Positions 1 through 7,820 of a stretch of DNA of 64,000 nt are shown here, one piece after another. The notes beneath the pieces are model-generated. The model saw nothing but the letters and a program-made list of their open reading frames with translations, was not told the origin of the DNA and did no database searches. Position numbers and translations under genes: made by a program. Each line of letters begins with the position of its first letter. The stretch's first letter is position 1. Origin of the DNA: Lewinella sp. IMCC34183 (GTDB lineage Bacteria > Bacteroidota > Bacteroidia > Chitinophagales > Saprospiraceae); the NCBI RefSeq assembly GCF_003390915.1, contig NZ_QMEM01000001.1, forward strand, positions 682,001-746,000. The letters are read 5' to 3'.

Positions 1-3000
1 TGCAACAGGCTACCGGTGACATATGCCTGGTGCTCGATCCGGATCATATTCCCCAGACCGACTTCCTCGATCACATCGTACCGCATTTCCAGGACCCGGA
101 GATCGGCTTCGTACAGACGGTGCAGGCCTACTACAACAAGTTCGACACCTTGGTGGCGAAGGGATCGGCCCAGCAGACCTTCCACTTCTACGGTCCGATG
201 ATGATGACCATGAACAGCTATGGCACGGTCAACGCGATCGGGGCCAACTGTACGTTCCGCCGCGCGGCGCTGGACACCATCGGCGGCCACGCGCCGGGCC
301 TGGCGGAGGACATGCATACCGCCATGCGGCTGTACAGCAAGGGGTGGAAATCGGTCTACGTCCCGCGAATCCTCGCCAAGGGGCTCGTGCCGGCCTCACT
401 CACCGCCTACTTCAAGCAGCAGATCAAGTGGTCGCGGGGCGTCTTCGATCTGCTGGTCAAGGTGTATCCCCGCATCTTTACCCAGCTCACCTGGCGCCAA
501 CGGCTGCACTACGCCCTGATGCCGATCCATTACCTGGCCGGCCTGATTTACCTGATGGGGTTCCTGATACCGGTGCTCTCCCTGGTCATGTCCGACGTGC
601 CGTGGACGGGCAACTTCTTTTACTTCCTGCTCCTGATCGGGCCGGTATTGTTCACCTCATTCATTCTGCGATTCTACATTCAGAAGTGGCTGATCTCGGA
701 CGACGAACGCGGTTTCCACATCGTAGGCGGCATCCTGGAGATACTAACCTGGTGGATTTTTACGCTCGGCTTCGTGTATACGCTGGTGGACAAGAAAGTG
801 CCCTACCTGCCCACGCCCAAGAATGACGACGACGTCACCCACTTTTCGCTGTTACTGCCGAACTTGCTGGTCGGCGTCGTTTCTCTCGCGGCCATCGCCT
901 ACGGCCTTCCCCGCGACTTCACCCCCTTCTCCCTGGCCATGGCCGCCTTTGCGTTACTTAACGCCGCCTTCATGTTCTTCACAATCTACCTGGGATACGG
1001 CTCCACGAACCATTTCGGGGTGATGCGCAGAAAATTGCCGGTCACGGCGCGGTCCATCGGTAGGCGCGCCAAGCGGCAGTTACTATGGAGCCTGGACGCG
1101 ATGACGGTAGCGGTACGTACCGTGGGTCCGCTGCTGCTGCTCGGCGTGCTTGTCGGATCGCTCTTTCTCATGCAACGGTTCAACCGACCCGAATTTTATA
1201 TGCGCTCTGCTCCTCCCCTTTCCACCGGCGTACGCACCGCCCCCCAGTTGGGGATCTTCTACCCGTCGGATAACGGTGGACTTTCCGACCTGGAGGCGGT
1301 CCGGGCCCTCCAGCAAGAGCGGAACGTTTCGACGGACATTGTCTCGGCGTACATACCCTGGAGCGGGGGGGCGGACACGACCGCTACCGCAGTCTACTTA
1401 CGGGCGGTGGTCAACTTGGATGCCACCCCACTAATCACCTGGGAGCCCTGGGTCAGTCACTTTCCGGGGGTGGACAGCCTGCCCGCGCTGTCCCGTGAGG
1501 AAGGCGCTCTGGCGGCCATCGCGGCGGGTCGCTTTGACGCGTATGTCCTGGACTTCGCAACGATGCTAAGCGATCTGGAAGAGCCGGTCTACCTGCGTTT
1601 CGCCCACGAATTTGATAACCCCGACTACCCCTGGTCACCGAGCGGCAACAACCGGCCGGAGGACTTCATTGCTGCCTGGCGGCACGTCCATCGTCTCTTT
1701 CAGCAGGCAGGTGCGACCAATGTCGACTGGGTTTGGAATCCCTGGCGACCGGAGGCGATGACCACCTACTATCCCGGAGCGGAATTCGTGGATTACGTAG
1801 GGCTCACCCTCCTCAACTACGGCCCCGCCGAACGTCCCGCTACCAGTCAGCGGTTCACCGACCTGTACACGCCCTTCGCAAAGGTCCTCGACAGCCTGCC
1901 GACCGAAAATGTGATCCTGGCCGAATTTGCTTCGCTCGGTGATCCACGGCAAAAACAAGAATGGCTGCGCGCCGCTCGTACGGAAGTCCAGACCAAACAC
2001 CCGGAAATCGCGGCCCTGGTGGCGTTTAACAGTTCATACGATACCAACCTGCCGGACAACCACCCCGCCGCGGGACAGACGCTGGACTGGACGCTGGACC
2101 CCGCCCAGTTCTTTTACCCGGGCCAGGAAAGCCGGGGCGCAGGTGATGAGGTCACGGCACCCCGCACCCGCGTGGAGCTGCCGCGCGGCATCGTTCGGGC
2201 CGTCGGATATAAGAAAGCCGAGGGATGGAGGTCCCACCTCTATATCCCTTCCCGCAAAAACCTGGAAGAGGACTTCGGGCGTATGCGCAAGCTGGGCATC
2301 AACGCGATCCGCATCACCTCTCCCGGCATCTACAGCCACAACCTGCTGACCATCGCGCCGGAGTACGACCTGCGGGTGATCTACAACTTCTGGGTTCCGG
2401 ATACGCTGAATTTCCTGCGCGACACGGTAGCCCTGGCTGATCTTCGGCGGGAAATCCTGGAGTCCGTCGCAGATCACCACACCACCCCCGCCCTGCTGAA
2501 CTGGGACTTCAGCAACGACGTGCTGACTGGCCTGTCTGACTACTACCTGCAGCCGGAACTCCACGAGCAGCGCCTCGCCTACCTGCGCTGGCTGACGGAG
2601 CTGATCGGGGACATGCATGACCTTGACCCCGCCCACGCGGTGATGACCACGATCGCAGCCACCGAAAGCGCCGACCCGCTCATCCGACAGTACCGCCTGC
2701 TGGAAACCGGGGGCGACGCGCTCGGACTGTCCGTTCCGCGGGGTACGGGACCGGAACTCGTAGCGCGACTGCTTGCCCGCTACCCGGACGGGCTCGCGCT
2801 GAGCGACATCCGGGCCGGGCAACTCGCTAGGTTGCCCGCAGACGTATTGCCCGACTACCAGGTGCTGACGAACTGGCAGAACGAATGGAAGAAAGAGTCG
2901 GTGACCTTTGACGGACTGCTTGATTTCGAGGGCCGACCTACGGTTGCCTTTACCACCATCGCCCACCGGTGGGACGATACCACGTCGATCCGCGAACTCC

Positions 3001-3305
3001 CCGAACCGGGAGTGATCTTGCCGGCCGTCCTGCCCTACGTCGATGCGTGGTATACGTACCGCGCCGCCGTATTTCTGGACAACGACTGGCGGATGGCGGA
3101 TCAGGCGGCCGTAGCTAACGGCACGTACGAGTGGCGGCTGATCCGCACCGACGGCTACGGAAACGCCACGGCGATGACCCGGGTGGGGACCGGGCCGGTA
3201 CTAAAGTTGCAACTGCCCCCCGACCACCTGCGGTACGAGCTCATGCTTACGCTCGTACAGGACGGATACTCGCGCTCGGTACGCACCACGCTGTTGCCGA
3301 AATAG
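1..3305 (+). CDS. Membrane GT2 (cellulose-synthase-like) glycosyltransferase fused to a GH26-like domain, 5' truncated
   Basis: The reading frame is open from base 3, so the N-terminus lies outside the window. Counting residues from the codon at 30: a GT2 catalytic core with the DxD motif (LDPDH, 2-6), the AED motif (92-94) and a QQxKW motif (130-134) that matches the QxxRW signature of processive beta-glycan synthases. About six hydrophobic helices follow (roughly 165-190, 196-214, 228-253, 272-292, 298-320, 365-384). After the last helix, residues ~405-690 resemble a GH26 beta-mannanase barrel: a His-Glu pair in YLRFAHEF (E527, expected acid/base) and ILAEFA (E632, expected nucleophile). 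A third region (~725-1000) looks like another glycosidase-type barrel, which I cannot name. A membrane synthase with a secreted hydrolase tail would couple polymer synthesis to trimming; substrate is inference. The domain calls are good; the biological role is open. Confidence 0.8.
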   Translation, partial: QQATGDICLVLDPDHIPQTDFLDHIVPHFQDPEIGFVQTVQAYYNKFDTLVAKGSAQQTFHFYGPMMMTMNSYGTVNAIGANCTFRRAALDTIGGHAPGLAEDMHTAMRLYSKGWKSVYVPRILAKGLVPASLTAYFKQQIKWSRGVFDLLVKVYPRIFTQLTWRQRLHYALMPIHYLAGLIYLMGFLIPVLSLVMSDVPWTGNFFYFLLLIGPVLFTSFILRFYIQKWLISDDERGFHIVGGILEILTWWIFTLGFVYTLVDKKVPYLPTPKNDDDVTHFSLLLPNLLVGVVSLAAIAYGLPRDFTPFSLAMAAFALLNAAFMFFTIYLGYGSTNHFGVMRRKLPVTARSIGRRAKRQLLWSLDAMTVAVRTVGPLLLLGVLVGSLFLMQRFNRPEFYMRSAPPLSTGVRTAPQLGIFYPSDNGGLSDLEAVRALQQERNVSTDIVSAYIPWSGGADTTATAVYLRAVVNLDATPLITWEPWVSHFPGVDSLPALSREEGALAAIAAGRFDAYVLDFATMLSDLEEPVYLRFAHEFDNPDYPWSPSGNNRPEDFIAAWRHVHRLFQQAGATNVDWVWNPWRPEAMTTYYPGAEFVDYVGLTLLNYGPAERPATSQRFTDLYTPFAKVLDSLPTENVILAEFASLGDPRQKQEWLRAARTEVQTKHPEIAALVAFNSSYDTNLPDNHPAAGQTLDWTLDPAQFFYPGQESRGAGDEVTAPRTRVELPRGIVRAVGYKKAEGWRSHLYIPSRKNLEEDFGRMRKLGINAIRITSPGIYSHNLLTIAPEYDLRVIYNFWVPDTLNFLRDTVALADLRREILESVADHHTTPALLNWDFSNDVLTGLSDYYLQPELHEQRLAYLRWLTELIGDMHDLDPAHAVMTTIAATESADPLIRQYRLLETGGDALGLSVPRGTGPELVARLLARYPDGLALSDIRAGQLARLPADVLPDYQVLTNWQNEWKKESVTFDGLLDFEGRPTVAFTTIAHRWDDTTSIRELPEPGVILPAVLPYVDAWYTYRAAVFLDNDWRMADQAAVANGTYEWRLIRTDGYGNATAMTRVGTGPVLKLQLPPDHLRYELMLTLVQDGYSRSVRTTLLPK

Positions 3306-3307
3306 AG

Positions 3308-3339
3308 AAGGGACGACCGCCCTGCGGCGATCGTCCCTT
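3308..3339. terminator. Inverted repeat between the glycosyltransferase stop and the tRNAs
   Basis: A 9-bp perfect stem (AAGGGACGA at 3308-3316, TCGTCCCTT at 3331-3339) sits three bases after the stop of the plus-strand gene and just beyond the 3' end of the minus-strand tRNAs. It could end transcription from both sides. There is no long T-tract on either strand, so the terminator call is moderate. Confidence 0.5.
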
Positions 3340-3349
3340 CAATTACTCC

Positions 3350-3427
3350 TGGTCGGGGCACCAGGATTCGAACCTGGGGCCTCCTGCTCCCAAAGCAGGC
3401 ACGCTAACCGGACTGCGCTATGCCCCG
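3350..3427 (-). tRNA. tRNA-Pro (anticodon TGG)
   Basis: Read on the minus strand, the acceptor CGGGGCA (3427-3421) pairs with TGCCCCG (3360-3354), the discriminator is A at 3353 and CCA is encoded at 3352-3350. The anticodon stem is CCTGC/GCAGG around the loop TTTGGGA, which gives anticodon TGG. The T-arm carries GGTTCGAATCC. It lies two bases after tRNA-Ser and is probably cotranscribed with it. Confidence 0.96.
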
Positions 3428-3429
3428 AA

Positions 3430-3519
3430 TGGCGGAGACGGCGGGATTCGAACCCGCGGTACGCTTGCACGTACGCCAATTTAGCAAACTGGTGGTTTCA
3501 GCCACTCACCCACGTCTCC
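3430..3519 (-). tRNA. tRNA-Ser (anticodon GCT)
   Basis: Minus strand. Acceptor GGAGACG pairs with CGTCTCC, discriminator G at 3433, encoded CCA at 3432-3430. The anticodon stem CCAGT/ATTGG closes the loop TTGCTAA, giving GCT. A long variable arm (GCGTACGTGCAAGCGTAC, itself a stem-loop) is as expected for a class II serine tRNA. It is upstream of tRNA-Pro in the same transcript. Confidence 0.96.
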
Positions 3520-3755
3520 GGGTTTGTTGAAACGGCGCGGAATCCGGTAAAAGTTGCCGTGCCGTCGTTGCTAAAGCGACGCAAATGTAAGGAGCCTCAT
3601 CCGCATGGAAAAGAGATCGAGGAAAAAATGTGCGTTCCCATCTCGATCAGGGCGCGAACGCAGGTGCCGGGCCGGACGCCAGGACCGTATTTGCTGGCTT
3701 CTTCCGAGTGACCACGGCACCCGCGGCCGCGCTACGCGTTCCGGCTGCCCCTTGC

Positions 3756-3763
3756 TACCTTTG
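3756..3763 (+). promoter_or_regulatory. Bacteroidota-type -7 box for the aldehyde dehydrogenase
   Basis: TACCTTTG matches the TAnnTTTG consensus used by the primary sigma factor of Bacteroidota. It ends 24 bases before the ATG at 3788, which supports that start over longer in-frame extensions reaching back to 3605. No clear -33 box was identified. Confidence 0.6.
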
Positions 3764-3787
3764 CCTTCCCTAACCGTACCAACGATC

Positions 3788-5308
3788 ATGAACAAGGAAT
3801 TTCTCCAGGAACTCGGCCTCGCCGCCGACAACGATGGCAGCAGTACCGGACAGACCGGCATGCATAATCCCGATGCCCACCTCGAAAGCCGCTCGCCGGT
3901 CGACGGAGAGCTGATCGGGCGGGTAAGCATCACCACCCCCGAACAGTACGAACAGATCGTAAGCCAGGCCGCCGAGGCCTTCAGGCACTGGCGTACCGTA
4001 CCCGCCCCCCGGCGCGGCGAGGTGGTACGGCAGTACGGAGAGGCCCTGCGGAAACACAAGGATGCCCTCGGCCGCCTGGTCAGCTACGAGATGGGAAAAA
4101 GCCTGCAGGAAGGCTGGGGCGAGGTACAGGAGATGATCGACATCTGTGACTTTGCCGTGGGACTGAGCCGGCAGCTGCACGGTTTGACGATGCACTCCGA
4201 GCGCCCCCTCCACCGGATGTACGAGCAGTACCACCCGCTGGGGATCGTGGGCGTGATATCGGCCTTCAACTTCCCGGTGGCCGTCTGGAGCTGGAACACG
4301 ATGCTGGCGCTGGTCTGTGGCGACGTGGTCGTATGGAAACCCAGTGAGAAGACGCCCCTCTGCAGCGTCGCCTGCCAGAACATCTGGGCGCAAGTGGCCG
4401 CCGACAACGATCTGCCCGAAGGCATCAGCAATCTCGTAAACGGCGACTACACCGTCGGCGAATTGATGACTAAGGACACCCGCATCCCGCTGGTATCCGC
4501 CACGGGCTCCACCCGTATGGGCAAGGCCGTCGCCCAGACCGTCGCCGGCCGACTGGGGAAATCGCTGCTCGAGCTTGGTGGCAACAACGCCATCATCATC
4601 ACGCCCTCGGCCGATATGGACCTGGTCCTGACCGGCGCCCTTTTCGGAGCCGTCGGTACCTGCGGACAGCGCTGCACCAGCACCCGCCGCCTCATCATCC
4701 ACGAGAGCCGCTACGACGAGGTGCGCGACAAGCTCGCCGCCGCCTACGGCCAGCTGAAGATCGGCGACCCCCTCGACGAGAAAAACCACGTAGGCCCCCT
4801 CATCGATGCGCAGGCCGTGGAGATGTACGAGAAAGCCATCGCCGCCGTCAAGGAGGAAGGTGGTACCATGGTCGTGGAGGGCGGACGCCTGAACAACCTC
4901 GGCGACTGCTACGTGAAGCCCTGCATCGCGGAAGTGGAGACCAACAGCCAGATCGCGATGGCGGAAACCTTCGCCCCCATCCTTTACCTGATGAAGTACG
5001 GCGACCTCAACGAGGCCATCGAGATCCAGAACAGCGTCCCCCAGGGGCTGAGCTCGGCCATCATGACCACCAACATGCGCGAGAGCGAGCGCTTCCTGAG
5101 CGCCACCGGCAGCGACTGTGGCATTGCCAACGTGAACATCGGCACCAGCGGGGCCGAGATCGGCGGCGCCTTCGGCGGCGAAAAGGAAACCGGCGGCGGT
5201 CGCGAATCGGGCTCGGACGCCTGGAAGGTGTACATGCGCCGGCAGACAAACACCATCAACTACTCTACCGAGCTGCCGCTGGCGCAGGGCATTTCGTTCA
5301 ACCTTTAA
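3788..5308 (+). CDS. ALDH7-family aldehyde dehydrogenase (aminoadipate-semialdehyde / piperideine-6-carboxylate type)
   Basis: A 506-residue NAD-dependent aldehyde dehydrogenase. The catalytic Cys lies in GTCGQRCTSTRR and the general-base Glu in LLELGGNNA. The C-terminal block GAEIGGAFGGEKETGGGRES and the following SDAWKVYMRRQTNTINYS are hallmarks of the antiquitin (ALDH7) family, which oxidises alpha-aminoadipate semialdehyde in lysine breakdown. No other lysine catabolism gene is nearby, so the substrate rests on family membership only. The frame is open back to 3605, but the promoter-like box at 3756 and the good N-terminus MNKEFLQELG at 3788 favour the short form. The next gene starts 12 bases after the stop and may be cotranscribed. 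Confidence 0.92.
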   Translation: MNKEFLQELGLAADNDGSSTGQTGMHNPDAHLESRSPVDGELIGRVSITTPEQYEQIVSQAAEAFRHWRTVPAPRRGEVVRQYGEALRKHKDALGRLVSYEMGKSLQEGWGEVQEMIDICDFAVGLSRQLHGLTMHSERPLHRMYEQYHPLGIVGVISAFNFPVAVWSWNTMLALVCGDVVVWKPSEKTPLCSVACQNIWAQVAADNDLPEGISNLVNGDYTVGELMTKDTRIPLVSATGSTRMGKAVAQTVAGRLGKSLLELGGNNAIIITPSADMDLVLTGALFGAVGTCGQRCTSTRRLIIHESRYDEVRDKLAAAYGQLKIGDPLDEKNHVGPLIDAQAVEMYEKAIAAVKEEGGTMVVEGGRLNNLGDCYVKPCIAEVETNSQIAMAETFAPILYLMKYGDLNEAIEIQNSVPQGLSSAIMTTNMRESERFLSATGSDCGIANVNIGTSGAEIGGAFGGEKETGGGRESGSDAWKVYMRRQTNTINYSTELPLAQGISFNL

Positions 5309-5320
5309 CCCCTCACCCCC

Positions 5321-6349
5321 TTGAAATACCACCTAGTATCCGGCGGCTGTGGCTTCGTAGGCCGTAACATGGTCAAGCGGCTCTACGCCACCACCAGCGA
5401 CACGATCATTTTCGTCGATAACCTGAGCGTGGGTACCCACCCGTCCACCTGGCTCAACGTGCCCGTCACGCGGCAGGACGGTGATCTGGAAGTCTTCGGC
5501 GAGGAGGGACGTCTGCTCTTCCTGCAGCAGGACTTTCGCAAGTTCCTGCGCGACATCATCGACGACGAGGCCTACATCAAGACACACTACGCGCCCAATT
5601 TCGAGCGCTTCAGCGACGTGTTTCACTTTGCCGCCATTGTAGGCGGACGGTCGACGATCGAAGGGGATCCCATGAAGGTGGCCCTGGACCTCAGCATCGA
5701 CGCGGAGTTTTTCTACTGGATCACCCGCCACCGCCCGGATCGCACCCTCTACCCCTCCAGCAGTGCGGCCTACCCTATCGACCTGCAGACGGAAGGCGAC
5801 GCCATCGCCCTCGCCGAGTCCGACATCAACTTCAAGGCCATGGGCGAGCCGGACATGACCTACGGCTGGTCCAAGCTAACGGGCGAGTTCCTGGCCAAAA
5901 CGGCCGCCGAGCACTACGACCTGAGCGTCACTTGCATCCGCCCCTTCTCCGGCTACGGCGAGGACCAGGACCTCTCCTACCCCATCCCGGCCATCGCCAA
6001 CCGCATCGCCAACCGCGAGGACCCGGTCGAGGTATGGGGCACCGGCCGGCAGGGCCGCGACTTTGTCCACATCGACGACGTACTGGACTGCATCTTCTGG
6101 GCTATGGACCGCGTTACCGACGGCTCGGCCATCAACATCGGCCGCGGGGAGCTACTCTCCTTCATCGACATCATCAACACCATGTGCGACATCGAGGGCT
6201 ACGACCCCGAGATCAAGCAGCTCCTCAACAAGCCCGTAGGCGTCTTCAGCCGCTACTCCAATATGGACAAGGTCCACAACATGGGCTGGCGGGCGAGCAT
6301 CTCCGTGCGGGAGGGTATGCGGCGGGTTTTGGAGGCGCAAAAGGGGTAG
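5321..6349 (+). CDS. NAD-dependent epimerase/dehydratase (extended SDR)
   Basis: A 342-residue extended short-chain dehydrogenase acting on a nucleotide sugar. The N-terminal Rossmann motif GGCGFVG and the active-site YGWSK (Y-x3-K) are intact, and GRDFVHIDDV is the usual C-terminal substrate-domain motif. The start is a TTG at 5321: the next ATG, at the M of NMVKRL, would cut off the NAD-binding glycines. It sits between the aldehyde dehydrogenase and a GT4 glycosyltransferase, so a role in making a sugar donor for surface glycans is plausible. The exact reaction (4-epimerase, decarboxylase or dehydratase) cannot be read from the sequence. Confidence 0.88.
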   Translation: MKYHLVSGGCGFVGRNMVKRLYATTSDTIIFVDNLSVGTHPSTWLNVPVTRQDGDLEVFGEEGRLLFLQQDFRKFLRDIIDDEAYIKTHYAPNFERFSDVFHFAAIVGGRSTIEGDPMKVALDLSIDAEFFYWITRHRPDRTLYPSSSAAYPIDLQTEGDAIALAESDINFKAMGEPDMTYGWSKLTGEFLAKTAAEHYDLSVTCIRPFSGYGEDQDLSYPIPAIANRIANREDPVEVWGTGRQGRDFVHIDDVLDCIFWAMDRVTDGSAINIGRGELLSFIDIINTMCDIEGYDPEIKQLLNKPVGVFSRYSNMDKVHNMGWRASISVREGMRRVLEAQKG

Positions 6350-6449
6350 TTGGTGAGTTACTGCGTTACCGCATTACTGCGTTTCGTACGCTTCAACGCG
6401 GTGAATCAGTAACGCAACAACGCAGTAAATCACTAACGCAACAACCAAC
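6349..6449 (+). repeat. Dispersed palindromic intergenic element, copy 1
   Basis: The whole gap between the epimerase stop and the GT4 start is made of slipped copies of ACTGCGTT on the left and its complement AACGCAGT/AACGCA on the right, giving an imperfect long hairpin (for example TTACTGCGTT at 6358-6367 with AACGCAGTAA at 6419-6428). The first 35 bases match, without gaps, 29 of 35 bases of the element starting at 55038; both carry GCATTACTGCGTT at the same offset of 22. Confidence 0.75.
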
Positions 6450-7742
6450 ATGACCATAGTCTGCTTCGGCCCGGGTCCCAAATTCAAAGGAGGCATCTCG
6501 AACTACAATACCTCACTGGCCAAGGCGCTGGACCGACGGGGCGACTGCGAGGTGCACATCGTGAGCTGGACGCAGCAATATCCGGCGATTATCCCGCGGG
6601 AGTTCGTGGACAAGACCAGTAAGGTGGACCTGCTCGAGGGGACCGACATCAAGGTGCAGTACGTCACCAACTACAACAATCCGCTGACCTGGCAGGAGAC
6701 CTACCGGCGGATCGTGGAGCTCAAACCGGACAAGGTGATCTTTCAGTGGGCCATCGCCATCCAGGGGTTGCCCATGGGGTACATCGCCCGCAAACTGCGG
6801 CGCCACCCGGAGATCGAAGTGATCTTCGACCTCCACTTCGTGATCCAGAAGGAGAACAGCAGCCTCGACCGCCGTTTCACCCAGTACGGCATCGCCCCGG
6901 CCGATACGTTCATCGCCCACGCGTACAAAACGGTCGACGAGCTCAAGGAACTCTTTCCCGGCCGCGCGTTCGACGTGACGGAGACCGGTGAGCGCAGTAT
7001 TGCGGAGGGGGCCGGCGGCGGAGCGCAGGTGCAGGGGTCGACCCCGGTGATCAAGTTGTACCACCCGGTGTACGACCTCTTTGCCCCACGGGAAGATTTC
7101 GATGCCACGGCCTTCCGGCGCGAGCACGGGCTGCGGGAACACGTCTTCCTCTTTTTTGGTTTCATCCGCAAGTACAAAGGCCTCCACCACGTGATCCGGG
7201 CCTTCGCCGAGCTGGCGGGCCGGCGGGAAGACGTGAGCCTGATTATCTGCGGAGAGTCCTTTTGGGATACGCTGAAGAGCGACAAGCTCAGTACGAAGCT
7301 GAAGAACGTCACCTTCGGACTGGCCAAGCAGCTATTCCTCAAAAAGGCCGACGACGAACGCGAGTACCGCCCCCTCGAACTGCTCGACGAACTGGGCATC
7401 CGCGACCGGGTCATGGTCAAGAACGAGTTCGTGGCCAATGAGGAAGTGCATAAGTATTTCCAGGCCAGCGATGCGGTGGTACTGTTCTACGAGTATGCCA
7501 CCCCCTCCGGCGTGGAGAGCATCAGCTATAACTTCCAGCTGCCTGCGATAGCTACCCGCGTCGGCCACTTCCCGGAAACTATCACGGACGGCTACAACGG
7601 CTACCTCGCGGCACCCGGCGACGTAGCCGACATGGCCCGCCAGCTCGAGCGGATGATCGAGTCGCCGATCCCCCGCGCGCACGTCTACGAGACCACCAGA
7701 GAAATGAGCTGGGACAATTACGCCGCCGCCATCGTCGGCTAG
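6450..7742 (+). CDS. GT4-family glycosyltransferase
   Basis: A 430-residue GT-B fold glycosyltransferase. The N-terminus MTIVCFGPGPKFKGGISNYN has the acceptor-side glycine loop. The C-terminal half has GFIRKYKGLHHVIRAF (donor-site Rossmann start) and FYEYATPSGVESISYNF, the place where GT4 enzymes carry the E-x7-E donor motif, here in the form SGVES. The family transfers sugars from nucleotide donors onto glycans or lipids at the cytoplasmic membrane. The upstream epimerase suggests a shared surface-polysaccharide role. A short Gly/Ala-rich insertion (around GAGGGAQVQG) is unusual but in frame. Donor and acceptor are not predictable. Confidence 0.85.
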   Translation: MTIVCFGPGPKFKGGISNYNTSLAKALDRRGDCEVHIVSWTQQYPAIIPREFVDKTSKVDLLEGTDIKVQYVTNYNNPLTWQETYRRIVELKPDKVIFQWAIAIQGLPMGYIARKLRRHPEIEVIFDLHFVIQKENSSLDRRFTQYGIAPADTFIAHAYKTVDELKELFPGRAFDVTETGERSIAEGAGGGAQVQGSTPVIKLYHPVYDLFAPREDFDATAFRREHGLREHVFLFFGFIRKYKGLHHVIRAFAELAGRREDVSLIICGESFWDTLKSDKLSTKLKNVTFGLAKQLFLKKADDEREYRPLELLDELGIRDRVMVKNEFVANEEVHKYFQASDAVVLFYEYATPSGVESISYNFQLPAIATRVGHFPETITDGYNGYLAAPGDVADMARQLERMIESPIPRAHVYETTREMSWDNYAAAIVG

Positions 7743-7819
7743 TACAATGCGGCCTCCGACCGCGCAGTAGGATGCGGCCTCCGACCGCGCTAGTAAAATG
7801 CGGTCTCCGACCGCGCCAG
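7741..7819 (-). repeat. Three-unit tandem hairpin repeat (array A)
   Basis: Three units with period 25-26 (ATGCGG at 7747, 7772 and 7798). Read on the minus strand, each unit is GCGCGGTCGGAG(G/A)CCGCAT followed by a TACT word. Each holds a hairpin with a 6-bp stem and a GGA loop; the 7798 unit pairs perfectly (GCGGTC/GACCGC). It fills the gap just before the S41 peptidase stop. It is the same family as the array at 9851, in the opposite orientation. Confidence 0.85.
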
Positions 7820-7820
7820 C

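Noticed and set aside
3770-5332. 520-codon open frame on the minus strand
   Set aside because: It is antisense to the aldehyde dehydrogenase, whose motifs are all present; long antisense frames are expected in GC-rich coding DNA.
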